In this document: positions 27,785 through 35,403 of the stretch, piece after piece
Position numbering within the stretch: position 1 is the stretch's first letter
Layout of the letters: the number at the start of each line of letters is the position of its first letter
From: Myxococcales bacterium
Lineage (GTDB): Bacteria > Myxococcota_A > Polyangia > Palsa-1104 > JAEUJZ01
Assembly: GCA_016794505.1 (NCBI GenBank)
Contig: JAEUJZ010000180.1
Coordinates: 62,001-126,000 of the forward strand
Length of the DNA: 64,000 bases
Reading direction: 5' to 3'
Notes under the pieces: model-generated
What the model was told of the DNA's origin: nothing
Databases searched by the model: none
What the model saw: only the letters and a program-made list of their open reading frames with translations
Made by a program: the position numbers and the translations under genes

Positions 27785-28618
27785 ATGCGCCCCACAACAA
27801 GCCGCCCACCCGCTGTTGCCGGCATGTTTTACCCCCGCGAAAAAGATGCACTCAGAGCCCAGGTGCAACGGCTGCTCTCGCACGCCGCCCCGTCCGCCCT
27901 GGCCGCCGAGCCCGCGTCCGATTTGCCCGCCGCGCCGCCCAAGGCCGTCCTCGTGCCCCATGCCGGGTATGTCTATTCCGGCCCCGTCGCCGCGTCCGCC
28001 TATCGCCTGCTTTCGCCGCTGCGCGGGCAGATCGAGCGCGTCGTCTTGATCGGGCCTGCCCATCGCCTCTATGTCCCGTTGGTGGCAAGCTCCGGCTTTG
28101 CTCGCTTCGAGACCCCGCTCGGCGGCCTGGATGTCGACCTCGACGTTCTGTCCCGCGCCGACCCCCGCCTCATCCGCGACAGCCCCCAGGCCCACATCCC
28201 CGAGCACTGCCTGGAAGTGCAGCTGCCGTTTTTGCTCGAAGTGCTGGGACCCGTCCGCATCGTGCCTCTCCTGGTCAGCGACGCCCCCCCCGAGCAGGTC
28301 GGCGCCGTCCTCGACGCCCTATGGGGCGGGCCCGAGACGCTGCTCGTCGTAAGCTCAGACCTCTCGCACTACCTGCCCTATACCGTCGCCCGCCGCGTCG
28401 ATGCCGATACCGCCGAGCGCATCGTGGCCCTCGACACCAGCCTCGATGGCGACCAGGCCTGTGGCTGCGCCGCCATCAACGGTCTTTCCTGGCTGGCCCG
28501 CAAAAAAGGCCTCCGCCTGCGCCTCCTCGACCTCCGAAACTCCGGCGACACCGCCGGCCCCCGCACCGAAGTCGTCGGCTACGCCGCCTTCCGCATCGAC
28601 CCCTCCCCAACCCCCTGA
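27785..28618 (+). CDS. amrB: AmmeMemoRadiSam system protein B (MEMO family, AmrB)
   Basis: 277 residues from the ATG at 27785 (MRPTTSRPPAVAGMFYPREK). MEMO features in order: AVAGMFYP at the N-terminus, LVPHAGYVYSGPVAASAYRL (metal-ligand His region), VVLIGPAHRLYV, IPEHCLEVQLPFL, VVSSDLSHYLPY, and CGCAAINGLSW near the end. The His and Cys positions match the metal-binding, extradiol-dioxygenase-like site of MEMO proteins. Its partners amrA and amrS are 12 kb away at 14.2-15.9 kb, so the three-part set is split in this genome. Confidence 0.95.
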   Translation: MRPTTSRPPAVAGMFYPREKDALRAQVQRLLSHAAPSALAAEPASDLPAAPPKAVLVPHAGYVYSGPVAASAYRLLSPLRGQIERVVLIGPAHRLYVPLVASSGFARFETPLGGLDVDLDVLSRADPRLIRDSPQAHIPEHCLEVQLPFLLEVLGPVRIVPLLVSDAPPEQVGAVLDALWGGPETLLVVSSDLSHYLPYTVARRVDADTAERIVALDTSLDGDQACGCAAINGLSWLARKKGLRLRLLDLRNSGDTAGPRTEVVGYAAFRIDPSPTP

Positions 28619-28718
28619 CCCCCCTCCACACCCCCCACCGCAACCGCCCCCCTCCGCCCCCCTCAATCCACCGCCCGCCGCCCGCCCTGCCATCGACCGC
28701 ACCCCCTAAACCAGGCAT

Positions 28719-29148
28719 CGCTGTACGCACTGCAACCCCACGCCTCCGGTCCTCCACCGCCCGCTGTACGCACTGCAACCCCGCGCCTCCGGCCCTCCGC
28801 CGCCCGCTGTACGCACTGCAACCCCACGCCTCCGGTCCTCCACCGACCGCTGTACATACTGCAACCCCACGCTTCCACCAAACCGCCGACCGCTGTACGT
28901 ACTGAAGCCCCGCGCCTCCGCTCCTCCACCGCCCGCTGTACGTACTGCAGCCGCGCGCCTTCGGCCCTCCGCCGACCGCTGTACGTACTGCAACCCCACG
29001 CCTCCGGCCCTCCGCCGACCGCTGTACGTACTGCACCCTTGACCCTCCGCCATCCCAGGGACCGCTGTACGTACTGCAGTCTCGACCTTTCGCCGCCCCA
29101 GGGACCGCTGTACGCACTGCAACTCCGCGCCCGGAGGTTGGGGCCGCA
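28719..29148. repeat. Tandem array of ten 43-bp repeats
   Basis: Ten units start at 28719, 28762, 28805, 28848, 28891, 28934, 28977, 29020, 29063 and 29106, every step exactly 43 bp. Each begins CGCTGTACGTACTGCA or a near variant (TACGCAC in units 1-3 and 10, TACATAC in unit 4). The remaining ~27 bp are similar in units 1-3 and 5-7, and diverge in 4 and 8-10. The period is not a multiple of 3, so the array cannot code for a repeated peptide in one frame. It occupies most of an 816-bp gap (28619-29434) with no credible gene. Confidence 0.93.
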
Positions 29149-29212
29149 GCGAGTCTTTTTTCGAGACGTGTCCCGGCTCGAAAAAAGATTCGCGTCCGCG
29201 GGGGCCCCAACC
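29136..29212. other. Long imperfect hairpin at the right end of the 43-bp array
   Basis: An outer stem pairs GGTTGGGGCC (29136-29145) with GGCCCCAACC (29203-29212). An inner stem pairs GAGTCTTTTTTCGAG (29151-29165) with CTCGAAAAAAGATTC (29177-29191) with one G-T pair, around an 11-nt loop. It could act as a bidirectional terminator or form a structured RNA. Confidence 0.75.
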
Positions 29213-29221
29213 GTGCAGCCC

Positions 29222-29331
29222 CCTGCAGCCAGTCCCCAGGGCAGCCCCCCTCAGCGAGTCCCCCCCTGCAGCCAGTCCCCAGGGCAGCCCCCCTCAGCGA
29301 GTCCCCCTCAAAGCCAGTCCCCCTCAAAGCC
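29222..29331. repeat. Perfect 43-bp duplication plus shorter repeat
   Basis: Two identical 43-bp copies start at 29222 and 29265 with CCTGCAGCCAGTCCCCAGGG. They are followed by a 16-bp unit TCAAAGCCAGTCCCCC that begins to repeat (29308-29331). The sequence differs from the upstream array although the period is the same. Confidence 0.85.
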
Positions 29332-29434
29332 CCCCCGCCCCCAGCGGCTGATCCAATAAGTCTCACTGCAGCCCTGGCGTCTGCAAAACCCCTTGCTATC
29401 TTCTCCCCATCCCCCCCCACGAAAGGAACTCCCA

Positions 29435-30310
29435 ATGGCCGGACCCCGCACCCTCGACCCCGATCGCATGCCCCTTCGCGAGCTTGTGGACGAGTGCCTG
29501 TACACCGCCGTCCGCATCCGCCAGAGCCCCCTGGCCAAAGCCCAGCTTGCCCTCGCCGAGAGCCTGCTTGCCGACGCCCGCGCCGGGCTCGCCATCGAAG
29601 CCAAGCTCACCGAGCGCCAGATTGAAGCCGACGCCGGCATCGCCCTGCGCAACTTGGATCTGGATGCCGCCGTCACCGAGCACAAGAGCGTCATCGCCCG
29701 TCTGACCCGCGGCAAGACCGAGCACACCCTGTATCAGCGCTTTTATGGCGGCCTGTCCCCGCACGCCCTCATCCGTCTGGGCCTGCGCGCCGAGCTTGCC
29801 ATCGTCGAGCCCTGGATCGAGTCGCTCAAGCGCGATCCCGACCCCGCACTATCCGCCTTGGCCACGCCGCTGGGGCAGGCCGTCAAAGAGGGTCGCGACG
29901 CCGTCGCCGCCCAGGATCAGGTCATCCAGGCGCTGCGCGACTTCCGCGCCGACAAGCGCGCCAAGCTGTTTGACACGGTCAATGCCGGCCGGCGCACGCT
30001 GTGGGCCGCGCTCGGTGCCCTCGATCAAGGGCCTGACTTTGCGCTGTCGTTCTTCCGCGTGGGCGGCAGTCGCAGTCGCGGCCAGACCCTATCGCTCGCC
30101 GCTGCCGAAGAAGCCGTCGCCGCCGCCCGCGCCCAGCTTGCCGAAGCCGAAGAAGATCGCGCCGCCGCCAAGCGCCAGGCAGACGAAGAAGCCGCGCAAG
30201 AGGCCGCACGACAAGACGCCGCTCGCGCACTTTCGCAAGCGGAGGCCGAGGCGCAGGCTCTCAAGCAGCGCATCGAGATGCTGCGCGCCGCCGCCGAAAA
30301 GCGCGGCTAA
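29435..30310 (+). CDS. Uncharacterised coiled-coil protein
   Basis: 291 residues; the start at 29435 has AAAGGA upstream (29422-29427) and follows the end of the repeat region. No family is recognised. The sequence is almost wholly helical: heptad-like runs around SPLAKAQLALAESLLADARA, a middle section with HTLYQRFYGGLSPHALIRLG, and a C-terminal 80 residues very rich in Ala, Glu, Gln and Lys (EEAVAAARAQLAEAEEDRAA), a probable long coiled coil. There is no signal peptide or membrane helix. Codon use looks like the neighbours. It may be a structural or scaffold protein. Confidence 0.7.
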   Translation: MAGPRTLDPDRMPLRELVDECLYTAVRIRQSPLAKAQLALAESLLADARAGLAIEAKLTERQIEADAGIALRNLDLDAAVTEHKSVIARLTRGKTEHTLYQRFYGGLSPHALIRLGLRAELAIVEPWIESLKRDPDPALSALATPLGQAVKEGRDAVAAQDQVIQALRDFRADKRAKLFDTVNAGRRTLWAALGALDQGPDFALSFFRVGGSRSRGQTLSLAAAEEAVAAARAQLAEAEEDRAAAKRQADEEAAQEAARQDAARALSQAEAEAQALKQRIEMLRAAAEKRG

Positions 30311-30629
30311 GCCCCCGCCCCGTTCGCCGCGATTCCGCCCGCCGCCTCCCCCTGTCCATGTTTGATCCCGTCCTCGCCGGCTCCTGACCGCAGCGCCGCC
30401 GCATCCGCATCACGTCGTCCTCGACGCGTCACCGCGTCGTCGCCGCAGCGCCTTCGCGTCGTCCTCCCGTCCTCACCGAGCCAGTTGTGCGACACTGTCT
30501 GGCGAGGGCCGGGGCTTTTTCGGGGGGCCGAAGGGGGAAGCGAAGGGGCGGGGCCGCAGGGGGAGCGAACGAAGACGCTGGTTTCCGTGCCGCTTTCTGC
30601 GCTGAAGGACCGACGGGAAAGGAGCCGCA
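30311..30629. other. Intergenic region without a supported gene
   Basis: 319 bp with simple CGTCGTC-rich runs (30405-30475) and a G-rich stretch. The last 20 nt contain the AAAGGAG Shine-Dalgarno of the next gene. I see no convincing promoter, RNA or gene. Confidence 0.5.
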
Positions 30630-32123
30630 ATGCCGATTCACAAGGACCGACAGAAGGAAGACCAGAACGACCAGAAACCGACGCTGGCCAAGCGCCTCTT
30701 TGCGAGCCAGCACGAAGGCCAGGGACGGCGGGCCGAGGCGCGCGAGGAGGCTCCGGTCGGGCCGGGCGCGACACACGGTGGGGCAGGGCAGGGCGAGCCG
30801 TCGGCGATTCACAAGGCGCTGCGCCAGTGGCAAGACGCAGGCGGCGAGCAGGGGACTCGTGGTGTCGAGGCCACGCAGGCCCATGTCGAGGGCGGCGCCA
30901 GCCTGGGGATGAAGCCGCTGTCGCTGCCGACGAATCAGCTCAACAAGCAAGCCCAGGCCGAAGTCGAGCAGCACGGCGCCGTACCCGTCCAGCTCGTCGG
31001 GGCGCGTGGCCAGCCCATCGCGATGAACGTCGCGGCGACCGACTCGGCGCAGAACGGCCAGGGCGGGCCGGCGTCCGGCGGCGTGCAGTGGAGCCAAGGC
31101 GAGCTTCCCCCCGACTATCCGCAGAACCTGGGCGCCTATGGCATCCAGACCGTCGTCGGCCCGGACGGCCGCATCACCGTCACCTCGAACAACATCCGCG
31201 TCGAGGTCCAGTCCCTCGGCGCCGAGTTCGATGCGATGTTCGCCGGCAAGAGCGAAGCCGAAATCAACCAGCTGCTCGACCAGTGGCGCACCCGCAAAAA
31301 CACCGACGACGCCCTCGGCTACGGCAACCTGCAGAACGCGGCAGGGGACGCTCAAGTACAGGGGACGGGGGATTTGCGGGACTTGGCGCGGCAGAGTGGG
31401 TATTACGGGTCGGAGCAGCATGTGGTCTGGGCGACGGCGGCTTCGGCGCGTACGGGGGGGCGGGTGCCGCCGGAGTTCTTCTTGGAGCTGGATCCGTTTG
31501 GCGGCACGGCGGGCAATGGGCCCGAGATCCTAGGAAACGGGACGCTGCAGGGGGGTGGGGCCGGCGGGGCGCTGTCAACCATCGCGATGGGGCACGACAC
31601 GGACTGGACGCTGGGCCGCTTGATGGGGGTGGGGCCGCTGGCGGAGCTACACGACTTGAACCCGACAAACCAGTTTCAGATGAAGCTGATGGGGCCGGCG
31701 GGCCTGAGCGATGGAAACCTGGGGTACGCTTCGGCGCTGGAGTTCTTGCCTCCTGCGCTGCGTGCTGAGGTCGAGCAAGCCAGCGGCGGCTGGACCGGGC
31801 CGATTTCGGCGCAGGCCAAGAAGCTCGAAATCCTGAACCGTCTGCGCAAGGACCCGGCGTATGCGCCGTTCTTTGCAGCCCTGGATGCCAACTCGCAGCC
31901 CGGCGGCGATCTGTACACGCTCGGGCGGAGCGACTGGACGGTGCAGTACACGCCGCAGTACATCGCCGAGCACACGAACACGGCCACCTGGATCACCGAC
32001 AAGCTGCCGTATACCTGGGCTGGGCCGGGCACCTGCCCCACCCGTCGCCGGGACGACTTGGCGGAGCTCACCGAACACCACGCCCCCGGCTATCGCCCCG
32101 ACGACCGCCAGGAATCGAACTAG
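30630..32123 (+). CDS. Large protein of unknown function
   Basis: 497 residues with a strong Shine-Dalgarno (AAAGGAG just before 30630). No family is recognised. The N-terminal ~95 residues are hydrophilic and probably disordered (MPIHKDRQKEDQNDQKPTLA, many Gln, Glu, Gly). From about 130 the sequence becomes globular: PQNLGAYGIQTVVGPDGRIT, VEVQSLGAEFDAMFAGKSEAE, and later WTLGRLMGVGPLAELHDLNP. There is no signal peptide or membrane helix. The layout, a disordered leader then a globular body, is seen in exported payload or effector proteins, but no known toxin motif is visible. The base composition changes from C-rich to G-rich codons around 31340. Confidence 0.65.
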   Translation: MPIHKDRQKEDQNDQKPTLAKRLFASQHEGQGRRAEAREEAPVGPGATHGGAGQGEPSAIHKALRQWQDAGGEQGTRGVEATQAHVEGGASLGMKPLSLPTNQLNKQAQAEVEQHGAVPVQLVGARGQPIAMNVAATDSAQNGQGGPASGGVQWSQGELPPDYPQNLGAYGIQTVVGPDGRITVTSNNIRVEVQSLGAEFDAMFAGKSEAEINQLLDQWRTRKNTDDALGYGNLQNAAGDAQVQGTGDLRDLARQSGYYGSEQHVVWATAASARTGGRVPPEFFLELDPFGGTAGNGPEILGNGTLQGGGAGGALSTIAMGHDTDWTLGRLMGVGPLAELHDLNPTNQFQMKLMGPAGLSDGNLGYASALEFLPPALRAEVEQASGGWTGPISAQAKKLEILNRLRKDPAYAPFFAALDANSQPGGDLYTLGRSDWTVQYTPQYIAEHTNTATWITDKLPYTWAGPGTCPTRRRDDLAELTEHHAPGYRPDDRQESN

Positions 32124-32144
32124 CCGCGCCGCAGAAACAAGCTC

Positions 32145-32573
32145 TTAGGGAATCGACAGGCGGACTTCGCCAAGCTTGGTGCTGCCGAAGACGTACAGGT
32201 TGGGGAATTCCTTGGTCTGAAGCAGCGTGCCGGCGGTGCTGAGCGCGCTCACTCGGACATGGTAGTGGTCGGCGGGCACGGTGAGGCTCTGCGCTGCGTT
32301 CTGCGGACAGTCGTAGTCAAAGATGTACTTCGGGCCGATCTCAAGCCGCACCTTGGCCACGCCGACGTCGGGGCAGCGCTCGGCGGGGGCTTTCGTTGGG
32401 TCGGGGTTGCTGGCCTTGATCAGGACCCACGAAAAGATGATGGAGCCGGGGGTCTCGCTGCGGCCACAGCCGCCGCCCAGAAGCGCTGCCGACAGGCCGA
32501 GCGACACCAGGGCTTTTTTGAACAGCGTCTGTCGCAGCGGCTTTTCCCCTGAGGCTCGCGTGTTCGTGTGCAT
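32145..32573 (-). CDS. Small putative lipoprotein of unknown function
   Basis: 142 residues from the ATG at 32573, supported by CAGGAG upstream. The N-terminus RQTLFKKALVSLGLSAALLG is a signal sequence that leads to GGGCGRSE, a probable lipobox cysteine, though the -3 position is Gly rather than the usual Leu. The mature part (about 100 residues) includes DPTKAPAERCPDVGVAKVRL and HYHVRVSALSTAGTLLQTKE, which looks like a small beta-sandwich. It converges on the unknown gene ending at 32123. Function unknown. Confidence 0.65.
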   Translation of the reverse strand: MHTNTRASGEKPLRQTLFKKALVSLGLSAALLGGGCGRSETPGSIIFSWVLIKASNPDPTKAPAERCPDVGVAKVRLEIGPKYIFDYDCPQNAAQSLTVPADHYHVRVSALSTAGTLLQTKEFPNLYVFGSTKLGEVRLSIP

Positions 32574-32717
32574 GGCTTGGATCTCCTGTTTCGGTACCGG
32601 TTGGGCGGGACCATCTGTTTTTGCGGGCATCGCTGCCGGCGTTCCTGCGACGAATCGACGTCGGAAAGAAAGCGCCCAGATGGCCTCGATGGGTGACGAA
32701 GTCGCGGCGCATTATAT

Positions 32718-34175
32718 ATGCCGTTTTGCGATGAGAAGCCGCGATTAGGTGTGCTATCAAGCTCGGGCTTGAACGAGGTTCTTATCATCGGTGGTGGACT
32801 GACGGGCCTGTCGACGGCTTTGCACTTGCAGCAGCACGGGCAGAGCACGCGGGATGAGTCCACGCACGAGGCCGCGCCAACCGCTGTGGGCGGCGTACCC
32901 TGGCGACTCTTCGAGCAGGCCAGCCGTCCGGGCGGGCACGCGCGCACCGAGTCGATCCGCGGCTTCTATTTCGACAAGACCGGTCACTGGCTGCACCTGC
33001 GCGATCCGGGGATCTCATCGCTGGTGGCTGAGCTGTTTCCCGGCGATGCGCCCAGTCGCGCGCTTTTGCCGGTGGCGCGCAAGGCCCGCATCTTTAGCCA
33101 TGGCTCGCTGATTCGGTACCCGTTTCAGGCGAACCTGCATGGGCTGCCGTCGGGCGTCATCAGCGAGTGTCTGCTGGGCTTCATCGAGTCGCACACGGCG
33201 CGGGTCCAGGCGGGGGACAAGGGCTTGCCGCCCGTCGCAGACTTCGAGGCGTTTTGCCTGCAGCAGTTTGGCCCCGGCATCGCCCGTCACTTCATGATCC
33301 CGTACAACGCCAAGCTGTGGGGCGTTCACCCGCGTGAGATCACGGCGGCTTGGTGCAGTCGCTTTGTGCCCATCCCCTCGCTGGAACAGGTGGTGCGTGG
33401 CGCCGTCGGTGATAGCCCTCCAGAGCTGGGCTATAACGCGCACTTTTTATACCCGGCGCAAGGGGGGATCGAAGCGCTGGTGCAGCGCCTGCTTTCACGC
33501 TTGCCCGCGGAGCGGCTGATGACCGGAGCCGCGCTGGAAGAGGTGAACCTGGCACGACGGGAAGCGGTGATAAACGGCGAGCGGAGGCCCTATCGTGCCG
33601 TGGTGGCGACGCTGCCGTTGCCGGAGCTGTGCCGTCGCATCGTCGATCTGCCTGCCGAGCTTGTGAGCTGGGCCGAGCGCCTGCGCTGCACGCCCGTGCG
33701 CTATCTCAATGTCGCGACACGGGTGCCGCCCGTCGCGGACTATCACTGGCTGTACGTGCCCGAAGAGCAGTACCCGTTCTATCGCGTGGGCGTGTACACC
33801 AATGCCGTGCCGTCGATGGCGCCTGCTGGCTGCGGCTCGCTGTACGTCGAGCTGTCCGAGCGCGGACCGACGCCGGATATGACGCGCCTGATGCCGCGCG
33901 TCGCAGCGGCCCTGGTGGCGGCCGGCGTGCTAGGCAGCGTCGACGACATCTTGTTCGCTGAGCTGCGCGAGATCGAGTATGCCTATGTCGTGTTTGACCA
34001 CGCGTACTACGAGGCGCTGGCGCGGCTGGTGCCGTTTCTAGAGTCACACCAGATCTTTCCCCGCGGGCGCTACGGCAGCTGGACCTATAACTCGATGGAA
34101 GACTGCATGATGCTGGGTCGTGACGTAGCACGGCTGCTCTCTTCGCAGTACGCGCCGCCGCGTTCCCCGTCGTAG
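32718..34175 (+). CDS. FAD-dependent oxidoreductase, UDP-galactopyranose mutase/protoporphyrinogen-oxidase-like
   Basis: 485 residues if translation starts at 32718; a TTG nearer the FAD motif is possible. The dinucleotide-binding motif VLIIGGGLTGLSTALHLQQHG is at about residues 21-41, followed by FEQASRPGGHARTESI. The segments YPFQANLHGLPSG and FMIPYNAKLWGVHPREITAA match the group of amino-oxidase-fold proteins next to UDP-galactopyranose mutase (Glf). It lies 76 bp upstream of a GT2 glycosyltransferase, so a role in sugar or glycan modification is likely (inference). Exact substrate unknown. Confidence 0.8.
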   Translation: MPFCDEKPRLGVLSSSGLNEVLIIGGGLTGLSTALHLQQHGQSTRDESTHEAAPTAVGGVPWRLFEQASRPGGHARTESIRGFYFDKTGHWLHLRDPGISSLVAELFPGDAPSRALLPVARKARIFSHGSLIRYPFQANLHGLPSGVISECLLGFIESHTARVQAGDKGLPPVADFEAFCLQQFGPGIARHFMIPYNAKLWGVHPREITAAWCSRFVPIPSLEQVVRGAVGDSPPELGYNAHFLYPAQGGIEALVQRLLSRLPAERLMTGAALEEVNLARREAVINGERRPYRAVVATLPLPELCRRIVDLPAELVSWAERLRCTPVRYLNVATRVPPVADYHWLYVPEEQYPFYRVGVYTNAVPSMAPAGCGSLYVELSERGPTPDMTRLMPRVAAALVAAGVLGSVDDILFAELREIEYAYVVFDHAYYEALARLVPFLESHQIFPRGRYGSWTYNSMEDCMMLGRDVARLLSSQYAPPRSPS

Positions 34176-34251
34176 CGGGCCCGAAAACCCTCGGATCCCC
34201 GCGGGGCTTCCGCACTTCTTACCCATAGACCTTCCGACGCACAGACTGGCC

Positions 34252-34989
34252 ATGGCATCTCACGACGATCCCGCACTCTCTATCGTCATTCCCATCTACA
34301 ACGAAGAAGGCATCCTGCATGCTGCCATCGTCGATCTCGTCGAGCGCTTGCAGCGTGCGGCGCAGCACGAGCCGCTGTTTGCGCGCTACGAAATCTTGCT
34401 CAGCGAGAACGGCTCGCGGGATGGCACGGTGCAGGTGGGGCGAGCGCTGGCCGAGCGCTATCCACAGGTGCAGCTTCACTCGCTGGGGCGGCCTGACTAT
34501 GGCGCGGCGCTGAAAGCGGGCATCCTGCGCGCCCGCGGGACGTATGTCTTGTGCGACGAGATCGACCTCTGCGATGTCGACTTCTACACTCGCGCGCTGC
34601 CGCTTTTGACCTCGGGCGAGGCAGAGCTCGTCGTTGGCTCCAAGGCCATGGCCGGCGCCGACGATCGTCGGCCGCTTTTGCGTCGCGCGGCAACGAAGAC
34701 GATCAACGGCATGCTGCGTGTGCTGGTCGGCTTTACCGGCACGGACACGCACGGGCTGAAGGCCTTTCGACGTCAAGCGCTGCTGCCCACCGTCGAGCAC
34801 TGCATGGTCGAAAAGGACCTGTTCGCGTCCGAATTTGTCATCCGCGCTGAGCGCGAAGGGAAAAGGGTGCGCGAGATCCCCGTGCGCATCGCCGAGAAGC
34901 GTCCACCGTCGATCAACTTGGTGCGACGCGTGCCCAACGTGCTCAAGAACCTCGCCATTTTGACCTACAACATTCGCATTCGCAGCTAG
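34252..34989 (+). CDS. Family 2 glycosyltransferase
   Basis: 245 residues with the GT-A fold: LSIVIPIYNEEGILHAAIVD at the N-terminus, ILLSENGSRDGT, PDYGAALKAGILRARGTYVL, and DEIDLCDVDFY in place of the usual DxD metal site (DEID). The order resembles dolichyl-phosphate-mannose synthase-like enzymes, but no C-terminal membrane helices are present. The end is KNLAILTYNIRIRS. It would transfer a sugar from a nucleotide donor, likely to a lipid or glycan carrier. It follows the FAD enzyme and may share its transcript. Confidence 0.88.
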   Translation: MASHDDPALSIVIPIYNEEGILHAAIVDLVERLQRAAQHEPLFARYEILLSENGSRDGTVQVGRALAERYPQVQLHSLGRPDYGAALKAGILRARGTYVLCDEIDLCDVDFYTRALPLLTSGEAELVVGSKAMAGADDRRPLLRRAATKTINGMLRVLVGFTGTDTHGLKAFRRQALLPTVEHCMVEKDLFASEFVIRAEREGKRVREIPVRIAEKRPPSINLVRRVPNVLKNLAILTYNIRIRS

Positions 34990-35129
34990 CTCCGACCTGT
35001 CTTGACCCAGGCCAAGCCGCCGCGAACCGAGGGGGCCCCTCGTACCAGCGGGCTGGGTCTGCACGCACAGCAAGCTCGGCGTGCCTGCGAGAACTCCCCA
35101 GCATTTCCCCGCCCGCTTCTTAGTCCCCC

Positions 35130-35165
35130 AAAACGACAAAACCCCATCGCCAAAGCGACGGGGTT
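35130..35165 (-). terminator. Intrinsic terminator after tRNA-Ala
   Basis: Read on the minus strand, AACCCCGTCGC and GCGATGGGGTT pair (35155-35165 with 35140-35150, one mismatch) around a 4-nt loop, followed by the T-rich TTGTCGTTTT. It lies about 28 nt past the tRNA 3' end. Confidence 0.78.
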
Positions 35166-35193
35166 CCCGAGCCGGCCCAGCCGGCGTTTCTTG

Positions 35194-35266
35194 TGGAGCT
35201 GAGGGGAATCGAACCCCTTACCTCTTGAATGCCATTCAAGCGCTCTACCAAATGAGCTACAGCCCC
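35194..35266 (-). tRNA. tRNA-Ala (anticodon GGC)
   Basis: A complete cloverleaf folds on the minus strand. The acceptor stem pairs GGGGCTG with CAGCTCC plus discriminator A. The D arm is GCTC-ATTTGGTA-GAGC. The anticodon stem pairs CTTGA with TCAAG around ATGGCAT, giving anticodon GGC. The T arm is AGGGG-TTCGATT-CCCCT. CCA is not encoded. Confidence 0.96.
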
Positions 35267-35293
35267 GAGAGGGGAATGCTGCAAGGCTCGGAA

Positions 35294-35323
35294 GAAGTAG
35301 CCCAGCATGACGGGGGGAGTCAA
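35294..35323 (-). promoter_or_regulatory. Promoter candidate for tRNA-Ala
   Basis: On the minus strand, TTGACT (35323-35318), 18 nt and TACTTC (35299-35294) give a -35/-10 pair about 28 nt before the tRNA. The -10 is weak. The same -35 and spacing precede tRNA-Val. Confidence 0.42.
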
Positions 35324-35403
35324 CAGTTTTTTGTGCTGGAGCAGCGGCGCAGGGATTGGGGGTTGCCAGGGTGGGGCGAGATGGACGATGTTTCGTCGGC
35401 TCT

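Noticed and set aside
28719..29148. 43-bp array read as a CRISPR
   Set aside because: The parts between the cores are similar to one another in most units and the core is short (about 16 bp); no cas gene is present. A tandem repeat explains it better.
28321..29435. Long open frames across the repeat array on both strands
   Set aside because: The 43-bp period shifts the frame at every unit, and the GC-rich units contain few stop codons, so several frames stay open by composition. No Shine-Dalgarno or domain supports them.
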